Assembly: GCA_028825055.1 (NCBI GenBank)
Contig: JAPKAW010000007.1
Span: 1 to 23,625, forward strand
Reading direction: 5' to 3'
Length of the DNA stretch: 23,625 nucleotides
Origin: Flavobacteriales bacterium
Lineage (GTDB): Bacteria > Bacteroidota > Bacteroidia > Flavobacteriales_D > Sanyastnellaceae
Each line of letters starts with the position of its first letter. The first letter of the stretch is position 1. Positions 15,294-21,275 of this stretch are shown piece after piece. Below the pieces are notes generated by a model. It had not been told where the DNA came from and did no database searches. It saw only the letters and a program-made list of their open reading frames with translations. Position numbers and translations under genes: made by a program.

Positions 15294-17237
15294 ATGATCA
15301 ACATTACCCTTCCCGACGGTTCTACCCGGAAAGTTGAATCTGGTACCACTGCGCACGATATCGCATTGGAGATCAGCGAAGGCTTAGCACGCAACGTATT
15401 GGCAGCAGAAGTCAATGGCGAAGTGTGGGATCCCCAGCGTGAAATCCACTCGGATGCTTCATTGAAGCTATTGACATGGAATGACGATGCGGGCAAAAAC
15501 ACCATGTGGCACAGCTCTGCGCATTTACTGGCTGAGGCGCTTGAAGCGCTTTACCCAGGAGTGAAGTTTTGGGTAGGCCCACCTATTGAGCATGGGTTTT
15601 ACTATGATGTTGATTTTGGTGATCAAACGTTTACGGACAAAGATTTCGCGGCTGTTGAGCAGAAGATGCTGGAATTAGCCAAGGCGAAGAACCCTTTTAT
15701 TCGGAAGGAAATTTCAAAGGCAGATGCCATCGCTCTGTTCGAAGCGAAAGGAGATGAGTACAAACTTGATTTGTTGGAAGGTCTCGAGGATGGGACCATT
15801 ACATTATATACCCAAGGAAACTTTACGGACCTATGCCGCGGACCACACATGCCGCATACGGGATTTGTGAAGGCCGCCAAGGTGATGTCCATTGCCGGTG
15901 CTTATTGGAAGGGTGACGAATCGAACAAGCAACTGACCCGTGTTTACGGGATCACGTTTCCGAAAAAGCAGGAATTGACGGCCTACCTCGAGTTGCTGGA
16001 ACAAGCGCGTGCGCGCGATCACCGCAAGCTGGGCAAGGAAATGGACTTGTTTGCCTTCTCTGACAAGGTCGGACAAGGACTTCCTTTATGGTTGCCGAAA
16101 GGAGCTGAATTGCGCTCTCGACTCGAAGACTTTTTGAAAGAGGCACAGCGAAAGGCTGGCTACCAGGGTGTCATCACGCCGCACATTGGAAACAAAGAGT
16201 TGTACATCACTAGCGGGCATTACGCCAAATATGGTGCTGACAGTTTCCAACCCATTCAAACACCTTCGGAAGGAGAAGAGTATTTGCTCAAACCGATGAA
16301 TTGCCCTCACCACTGTGAGGTATACAAAGCCCGTCCTCGCAGTTACCGCGATTTACCCGTTCGGTTTGCTGAATTTGGTACGGTTTATCGATACGAGCAA
16401 TCAGGCGAACTGCATGGGCTGACCCGCGTTCGGGGATTCACGCAAGACGACGCCCACATCTTCTGTACGGCCGATCAGGTCAAAGAGGAAGTCAGCAATG
16501 TCATCGATTTGGTGCTGTACATCTTTAAGATTTTGAATTTTGAAGACTTCGTAGTCCAGGTGAGTTTGAGCGATCCCGAGAACCCGGAAAAGTACATTGG
16601 TAGTGATGAAAATTGGGAGAAGGCAGAACGCGCCATCCAAGAAGTTGCTGAAGAAAAGGGGTTGAATACCATTGTTGCATTGGGTGAAGCGGCATTCTAC
16701 GGTCCGAAGTTGGACTTCATGGTACGAGATGCCATCGGTCGAAAATGGCAATTAGGCACCGTTCAGATTGACTACAATTTGCCGGAGCGATTTGAATTGG
16801 AGTATGTCGGTGCTGACAACAGTAAGCACCGTCCCGTGATGATTCACCGAGCACCATTTGGATCTATGGAACGTTTTGTGGCCATATTGATTGAACATTG
16901 CGCTGGAAAATTCCCGCTTTGGTTGACTCCGGAACAGGTGAAAATCCTGCCGATTTCAGACCGATTTAACGAATATGCAGAAGGGGTTTCAAAAGTCCTT
17001 GAAAATCACGATATTCGCGCCCTCGTAGATGACAGGTCTGAGAAGGTTGGGAAGAAGATCCGCGATGCGGAACTTGAAAAGATTCCTTACATGCTCATAG
17101 TTGGTGAAAGCGAGGCCGCTGAAGGAACCGTATCTGTGCGTAAGCAGGGAGAAGGGGATATAGGTGGATTGACTGTTGAAGCTTTTGCAGAACGAATTCG
17201 TTCTGAAATTGCTGAGATGCTTAAGAAAGAAGACTGA
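15294..17237 (+). CDS. thrS: Threonyl-tRNA synthetase
   Basis: The 647-residue enzyme attaches threonine to tRNA-Thr. Domains in order: TGS (1-62), editing domain with H73 and H77 (HSSAH) and C181/H185 (DLCRGPH) for removal of mischarged serine, class II catalytic core (about 245-540), and C-terminal anticodon-binding domain (about 545-640). Zinc ligands are C337 (MNCPHH), H388 (DDAHIF) and H518 (MIHRAPFGS), all present. Editing histidines fall at the same numbers as in the Escherichia coli enzyme. The start is ATG 15294 (MINITLPDG); an in-frame TTG at 15282 is less likely. It is the first gene of the thrS-infC-rpmI-rplT cluster, 23 nt before infC. Confidence 0.98.
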   Translation: MINITLPDGSTRKVESGTTAHDIALEISEGLARNVLAAEVNGEVWDPQREIHSDASLKLLTWNDDAGKNTMWHSSAHLLAEALEALYPGVKFWVGPPIEHGFYYDVDFGDQTFTDKDFAAVEQKMLELAKAKNPFIRKEISKADAIALFEAKGDEYKLDLLEGLEDGTITLYTQGNFTDLCRGPHMPHTGFVKAAKVMSIAGAYWKGDESNKQLTRVYGITFPKKQELTAYLELLEQARARDHRKLGKEMDLFAFSDKVGQGLPLWLPKGAELRSRLEDFLKEAQRKAGYQGVITPHIGNKELYITSGHYAKYGADSFQPIQTPSEGEEYLLKPMNCPHHCEVYKARPRSYRDLPVRFAEFGTVYRYEQSGELHGLTRVRGFTQDDAHIFCTADQVKEEVSNVIDLVLYIFKILNFEDFVVQVSLSDPENPEKYIGSDENWEKAERAIQEVAEEKGLNTIVALGEAAFYGPKLDFMVRDAIGRKWQLGTVQIDYNLPERFELEYVGADNSKHRPVMIHRAPFGSMERFVAILIEHCAGKFPLWLTPEQVKILPISDRFNEYAEGVSKVLENHDIRALVDDRSEKVGKKIRDAELEKIPYMLIVGESEAAEGTVSVRKQGEGDIGGLTVEAFAERIRSEIAEMLKKED

Positions 17238-17260
17238 ATACTCATTAAATACCACGCGTT

Positions 17261-17815
17261 ATAGCTATTCGCAGAAAAAAGACCCCGTACAGGGGTAGGG
17301 TACGCCAAGAGGAACTTCACCGGATCAATGATAAGATCACGGTAGCGGAGGTTCGATTGGTAGGTGACAATGTGGAGCCTTGTGTTATGAAGACACAAGA
17401 CGCCATTAACCTCGCCCTTGAAATGGAATTGGACTTGGTGGAGATTTCCCCTAAGGCTGAACCACCTGTATGTCGGATCACGGAGTACAAGAAATTCTTG
17501 TATGACCAAAAGAAGAAGCAGAAAGAAATCAAAGCGAAACAGCAAAAAGTGGTTGTTAAGGAAATCCGATTCGGACCGAATACGGATGACCATGACTTCC
17601 AGTTTAAGTTGAAGCACGCTCGGAAGTTCTTAGAAGAGGGTTCGAAGTTGAAGGCATATGTCTTCTTTCGCGGAAGAACCATCGTTTTCAAAGAGCGCGG
17701 TGAGATTTTGTTGTTGAAGTTTGCACAAGAGTTGGAGGATATAGGAGTTGTTGAACAATTGCCGCGATTAGAGGGCAAGAGAATGACAATTATATTCAAT
17801 CCGAAGAAGAAATAA
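17261..17815 (+). CDS. infC: Translation initiation factor IF-3, noncanonical start codon
   Basis: The product (184 residues from 17261) is IF-3, which binds the 30S subunit and checks initiator tRNA and start codon. Conserved stretches are LHRINDKITVAEVRLVGDN (N domain), LDLVEISPKAEPPVCRI and KEIRFGPNTDDHDFQFKLKH (C domain). No ATG, GTG or TTG occurs in frame between the upstream stop (TAA 17246-17248) and TTG 17357, which lies inside the conserved N domain at codon 33. The best start is ATA 17261, giving MAIRRKK, like IF-3 of relatives; ATT 17267 and ATA 17249 are alternatives. Rare start codons on infC are known to allow IF-3 autoregulation in E. coli. Short inverted repeats lie at codons 8-16. 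Confidence 0.9.
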   Translation: MAIRRKKTPYRGRVRQEELHRINDKITVAEVRLVGDNVEPCVMKTQDAINLALEMELDLVEISPKAEPPVCRITEYKKFLYDQKKKQKEIKAKQQKVVVKEIRFGPNTDDHDFQFKLKHARKFLEEGSKLKAYVFFRGRTIVFKERGEILLLKFAQELEDIGVVEQLPRLEGKRMTIIFNPKKK

Positions 17816-17832
17816 CCTAAAAATCCGAGGCC

Positions 17833-18027
17833 ATGCCGAAGATGAAAACTAAAGGAAGCGCTAAGAAGCGTTTCAAATTTACTGGGAGTGGGAAGATCAA
17901 GCGAAAGCACGCCTTTAAGAGTCACATCTTGACGAAGAAAGGAACGAAGCAGAAGCGGAATTTGACGCACACGACAACCGTTGATAAAGCGGACGTTCGA
18001 AGCATCAAGCGCCAACTCTGTGCTTAA
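17833..18027 (+). CDS. rpmI: 50S ribosomal protein L35
   Basis: The 64-residue basic protein begins MPKMKTKGSAKKRFKFTGSG and has the usual KRKHAFKSHILTKK core, diagnostic of bacterial L35. It is a structural component of the large ribosomal subunit. It starts 17 nt after infC with a weak GAGG sequence before the ATG. Length is normal for the family. Confidence 0.98.
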   Translation: MPKMKTKGSAKKRFKFTGSGKIKRKHAFKSHILTKKGTKQKRNLTHTTTVDKADVRSIKRQLCA

Positions 18028-18092
18028 GCAGAATTGCCCTAATCTCACTTATAAACCATCTGGTTTTGTTGAACCCGGTATTCGGTTTTCAA

Positions 18093-18113
18093 GTGTAGCC
18101 TTTGAGCTAACAC
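18093..18113 (+). other. Possible hairpin in the rpmI-rplT spacer
   Basis: GTGTAGC (18093-18099) can pair with GCTAACAC (18106-18113) leaving one bulged A and a six-base loop. It lies 24 nt before the rplT ATG in a 110-nt spacer, the longest in this operon. No T-run follows, so it is not a standard terminator. L20 is known to bind RNA and repress its own operon in other bacteria; a similar role here is only a guess. Confidence 0.3.
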
Positions 18114-18137
18114 CGCATACCAAAAAACACAAAGAAC

Positions 18138-18482
18138 ATGCCACGTTCTAACAATGCAGTAGCGTCGAGGACACGCCGTAAAAAGGTCCTCAAAATGGCG
18201 AAAGGGTACTACGGTGCTCGTAAAAACGTCTGGACGGTCGCGAAAAACGCCGTTGAAAAAGGATTGCTCTACGCCTATTCAGGCCGGAAGCAACGAAAGC
18301 GTCAATTCCGCTCTTTGTGGATCTTGCGAATCAATGCTGGAGCTCGTGAGCACGGTATGTCGTACAGCACATTGATGGGTTCGTTGTCTAAGAAAGGAAT
18401 TCAATTGAATCGTAAAGTTTTGGCTGATTTGGCCATGAACCATCCTGAGGCCTTCAAGGCTGTGGTGGACCAAGCGAAATAA
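18138..18482 (+). CDS. rplT: 50S ribosomal protein L20
   Basis: The 114-residue product has the L20 signatures MPRSNNAVASRTRRKKVLKM, AKGYYGARKNVWTVAKNAVE and RKRQFRSLWILRINAGAREHG. It is an early assembly protein of the large subunit, binding 23S rRNA, and in several bacteria it also represses its operon. The spacer before it is about 110 nt with a possible hairpin. It is the last gene of the operon, followed within 21 nt by a terminator. Confidence 0.98.
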   Translation: MPRSNNAVASRTRRKKVLKMAKGYYGARKNVWTVAKNAVEKGLLYAYSGRKQRKRQFRSLWILRINAGAREHGMSYSTLMGSLSKKGIQLNRKVLADLAMNHPEAFKAVVDQAK

Positions 18483-18502
18483 CCACCGTAAGGTGTTTGC
18501 AT

Positions 18503-18536
18503 AAAAAAAGCCGTCTCCTTTGGGGACGGCTTTTTT
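18503..18536. terminator. Bidirectional Rho-independent terminator
   Basis: A-run, GCCGTCTCC (18510-18518), loop TTT, GGGGACGGC (18522-18530), then six T. The stem is 9 bp with one G-T wobble. Because the A-run precedes and the T-run follows, it can end both the rplT operon on the plus strand and the recA-TPR unit on the minus strand, whose last stop is at 18566. Confidence 0.9.
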
Positions 18537-18565
18537 ACTTCAGTAGATTCTTGAATCAGTAGCGT

Positions 18566-19591
18566 TCAATTCAAAGCACGAAGAGCCCGTTCTTTGGCTT
18601 TCGCAGCAGCGGTGTAGTCTGGTTTAAGACGCAGTGCTTCTGTGTAGTCATCCAAGGCACCTTGGGTTTGTCCCATGCTCTCTAACGCCAGCCCTCGATT
18701 GTAGAACGCTTGGTGATAATACGGCAACCGGTCGATGGCTTCGCCAAAACAAAAAGCAGCACAGTCATAAACGTGCAACAAAACCAAATGAATTAACCCT
18801 TGGTTGTAAGATGCCGTAGCATTTTGAGAATCCATTTTGAGAATTTTCTGGTACAGCTTTAGGGCTTCTTGGTAACGTCCGGAATCTTGCAGAAATATGG
18901 CCAAATTGTAGTGTGGTTCGACGGCATTGGGTCGCAACTCCATGGCGGATCGGTAGTACTCTTCGGCCAAAGGGTTTTGTTGACTTGCTAAGAAAATTCC
19001 GAGCGTGATGAAGCCTTCGAAAAATCCAGGATTGACTTCAATAGCTGTTTGATACGAACTCTGAGCCTTTTCTAGGGCTCCTGTAGCTTCATATATACGG
19101 CCCTTCATCCAGTATGCTTCGTGCAACTGGTCATCCACCCGAAGAGCGCCATTGAGCCACTCAAAAGCATCTTCATATTGATTGAGATGAATGGCAAACT
19201 CTGCTCGTCGCATCAAACAGGCTACATCATCCGGAAAACGTTCAAGACAGTTTTCGAGTTTATCCAAACACGGTTCGAATTGTCGAAGTTGATACAGTAC
19301 TTCGGCTTGCATTTCCCAGGCAGGTGCATAGTTTGAATCGGCGCGCAATGCCAGATCCCAATCTTCGATGGCACCGGTGGTATCCCCATTCTTGAGTTTT
19401 AACTCAGCCCGAGCAGCATAGACTTTTGGGTCTTGTGGGTTACTCATAATCATGGCATGGATGGAGTCCGCCTCAGACAACTCGCGCTCTGAATTGAGCG
19501 CAGTTGTCTGATCGGAATTCTCACATCCCAAAAATAAAATGGAACAAGCGAATACAATCGCCGGTAGAATGTCCCCTCTGGTTCGTGTCAT
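18566..19591 (-). CDS. TPR-repeat lipoprotein
   Basis: The 341-residue product begins with a lipoprotein signal (hydrophobic AIVFACSILFLGC, C23). It then holds about seven to eight tetratricopeptide repeats from about 50 to 340, such as AWEMQAEVLYQLRQFEPCLD, VEPHYNLAIFLQDSGRYQEA and AFYNRGLALESMGQTQGALD. It is probably anchored to the outer or inner membrane and serves as a protein-interaction scaffold; the partner is not evident. The ATG at 19591 overlaps the recA stop as ATGA (19591-19588), so it is probably translated from the recA message. It ends before the bidirectional terminator. The envelope location and the recA coupling make an odd pair. Confidence 0.9.
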   Translation of the reverse strand: MTRTRGDILPAIVFACSILFLGCENSDQTTALNSERELSEADSIHAMIMSNPQDPKVYAARAELKLKNGDTTGAIEDWDLALRADSNYAPAWEMQAEVLYQLRQFEPCLDKLENCLERFPDDVACLMRRAEFAIHLNQYEDAFEWLNGALRVDDQLHEAYWMKGRIYEATGALEKAQSSYQTAIEVNPGFFEGFITLGIFLASQQNPLAEEYYRSAMELRPNAVEPHYNLAIFLQDSGRYQEALKLYQKILKMDSQNATASYNQGLIHLVLLHVYDCAAFCFGEAIDRLPYYHQAFYNRGLALESMGQTQGALDDYTEALRLKPDYTAAAKAKERALRALN

Positions 19592-20622
19592 GCCTCAGCA
19601 GCTTCTTCAACGAGCGCTGGCTCTGCAACAGGTCCTGCAATGGCTTGCTTGATGAGGCCTTCGAGTTCCTCCATCAATTCTTGATTGTCTTCAAGCAATT
19701 GACGCACGGCATCTCTGCCCTGTCCTAATTTGGTTTCACCATAACTAAACCACGATCCGGCCTTCTTAATGATATTCATTTCGACGCCCAAATCAATAAT
19801 TTCTCCAGTTTTGGAAATGCCTTTTCCATAAAGGATGTCAAATTCCGCTCTTCGGAAAGGCGGAGCCACTTTGTTTTTGACGACTTTGACTTTCGTTCGG
19901 TTTCCAAGAACCACATCACCATCCTTGATTTGCGTAGAACGACGAATGTCCAAACGAACTGAGGCATAGAATTTCAATGCGTTTCCACCCGACGTAGTTT
20001 CGGGGTTTCCGAACATCACTCCAATTTTCTCTCGCAATTGGTTGATGAAGATGCAGCAGCATCCGGTTTTTGAAATGGAACCAGTCAATTTCCTCAGTGC
20101 TTTGGACATCAGTCGAGCTTGTAAGCCAACCGATGAATCGCCCATTTCACCCTCGATTTCAGCTCGAGGTGTCAAAGCTGCAACCGAGTCGATAACGATC
20201 AAGTCGATGGCGCCAGAACGAATCAAATTGTCGGCAATTTCAAGAGCCTGTTCGCCGTTGTCAGGTTGCGAAATCAACAGGTTTTCTGTGTCAACACCTA
20301 AGTTTTCGGCGTAGTATTTATCAAACGCGTGCTCAGCGTCAATGAAGGCACAAATGCCTCCTTGCTTCTGCGCTTGCGCAATGGCATGAATAGCCAGCGT
20401 GGTTTTACCAGAGCTTTCAGGACCATAGATTTCGACAACGCGTCCACGTGGGTAGCCTTGAATACCCAGAGCGATATCCAAGGTCAAGGATCCTGATGGA
20501 ATAGATTCGATGGCTTCAACAGGCTCATCTCCCAATTTCATGACGGCACCCTTACCGTAAGTTTTGTCCATGCGGTCCAATGTCAATTGAAGCGCCTTGA
20601 GTTTTTGTGCGTCTGCGGCCAT
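19588..20622 (-). CDS. recA: Recombinase RecA
   Basis: The 344-residue protein forms filaments on single-stranded DNA, pairs homologous strands and stimulates LexA-type autocleavage where LexA exists. Walker A GPESSGKT is at 67-74, Walker B LIVID at 141-145, loop L1 at EGEMGDSSVG (157-166) and loop L2 around FGNPETTSGGN (204-214). The N-terminal helix (about 8-25) for filament contacts and an acidic C-terminal tail (ALVEEAAEA) are present. All key residues look intact. It shares an ATGA overlap with the downstream TPR lipoprotein. A 5-bp inverted repeat and a near-consensus -7 element are found upstream. Confidence 0.99.
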   Translation of the reverse strand: MAADAQKLKALQLTLDRMDKTYGKGAVMKLGDEPVEAIESIPSGSLTLDIALGIQGYPRGRVVEIYGPESSGKTTLAIHAIAQAQKQGGICAFIDAEHAFDKYYAENLGVDTENLLISQPDNGEQALEIADNLIRSGAIDLIVIDSVAALTPRAEIEGEMGDSSVGLQARLMSKALRKLTGSISKTGCCCIFINQLREKIGVMFGNPETTSGGNALKFYASVRLDIRRSTQIKDGDVVLGNRTKVKVVKNKVAPPFRRAEFDILYGKGISKTGEIIDLGVEMNIIKKAGSWFSYGETKLGQGRDAVRQLLEDNQELMEELEGLIKQAIAGPVAEPALVEEAAEA

Positions 20623-20638
20623 TTTTACTAGTTTAGGA

Positions 20639-20673
20639 CGAAGGTATCTTACCTACATCGTAATGAACTTACG
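20639..20673 (-). promoter_or_regulatory. Candidate recA promoter with overlapping inverted repeat
   Basis: Reading toward recA, TACCTTCG (20646-20639) fits the Bacteroidota -7 box TAnnTTTG with one mismatch. About 18 nt upstream is a TTC in place of the usual TTG -33. The inverted repeat CGTAA-GTTCA-TTACG (20673-20659) covers that -33 position, as expected for a repressor operator. Whether any SOS regulator binds it is unknown. Confidence 0.35.
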
Positions 20674-20723
20674 GAGTGAATGATTTTTTGTCAACGAACA
20701 GACTCCATTTGTGTTCGCAGTGG

Positions 20724-21203
20724 TTATTTCTTTTCAAAACCAGCCAATACTTCGGCAGCGTGATCTTTTGTTTTCGGTTTGCGAATCACGTCAACAATTT
20801 CACCTCGTTCATCAATCAGGAAGGTTGTGCGGTGTGTCCCCTCATACTCTTTCCCCATGAACTTTTTGAGTCCCCAAACTCCGAAGGCTTGATGTAGACT
20901 TAAATCTTCATCACATGCCAAATCGAATGGGATGTTGTATTTTGAGATAAACTTGAGGTGTTTGTTAGCGGGATCCGGGCTCACCCCAAGAATTCGAATG
21001 CCCGCCTCATGCAAACTGCTGTGATTTTCTGTGAGATTGCAGGCTTGTGCTGTGCATCCTGGAGTCATATCACGCGGATAGAAATACACGACCAATTTGG
21101 AGCCGTTGTAATCCGTTAAACTGCGTGTACTGCCATCTTGAATGGTCGTTTTAAATGCGGGAGCAGTATTGCCTACTGCAAGGGGGGAGGCTATCTGAGT
21201 CAT
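20724..21203 (-). CDS. bcp: Thioredoxin-dependent thiol peroxidase (Bcp/PrxQ-type peroxiredoxin)
   Basis: The 159-residue protein reduces hydrogen and organic peroxides using thioredoxin. The peroxidatic cysteine is C50 in YPRDMTPGCTAQAC, and C55, five residues later, is the resolving cysteine characteristic of the two-Cys Bcp/PrxQ group. GVSPDP and TFLIDERGEI complete the thioredoxin fold. There is no signal peptide, so it is cytoplasmic. It is divergent from priA and lies downstream of no other gene on its strand, so it is probably monocistronic. The 72-nt shared intergenic region holds a short inverted repeat (GTGCA-N6-TGCAC at 21237-21252). Confidence 0.95.
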   Translation of the reverse strand: MTQIASPLAVGNTAPAFKTTIQDGSTRSLTDYNGSKLVVYFYPRDMTPGCTAQACNLTENHSSLHEAGIRILGVSPDPANKHLKFISKYNIPFDLACDEDLSLHQAFGVWGLKKFMGKEYEGTHRTTFLIDERGEIVDVIRKPKTKDHAAEVLAGFEKK

Positions 21204-21275
21204 GAAATAATAACACTTGGATTAACTGCAAGTTCGGTGCAACTCTCTGCACTTTTATTCTCAATTTGCTAACGC

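Noticed and set aside
20673..20699. Sigma70-like TTGACA with 17-nt spacer upstream of recA
   Set aside because: The -10 partner TAAGTT is poor and Bacteroidota primary sigma factors use a different consensus.
21237..21252. Inverted repeat GTGCA-N6-TGCAC between bcp and priA
   Set aside because: Five-bp arms are expected by chance at this scale, and no promoter could be placed beside it.
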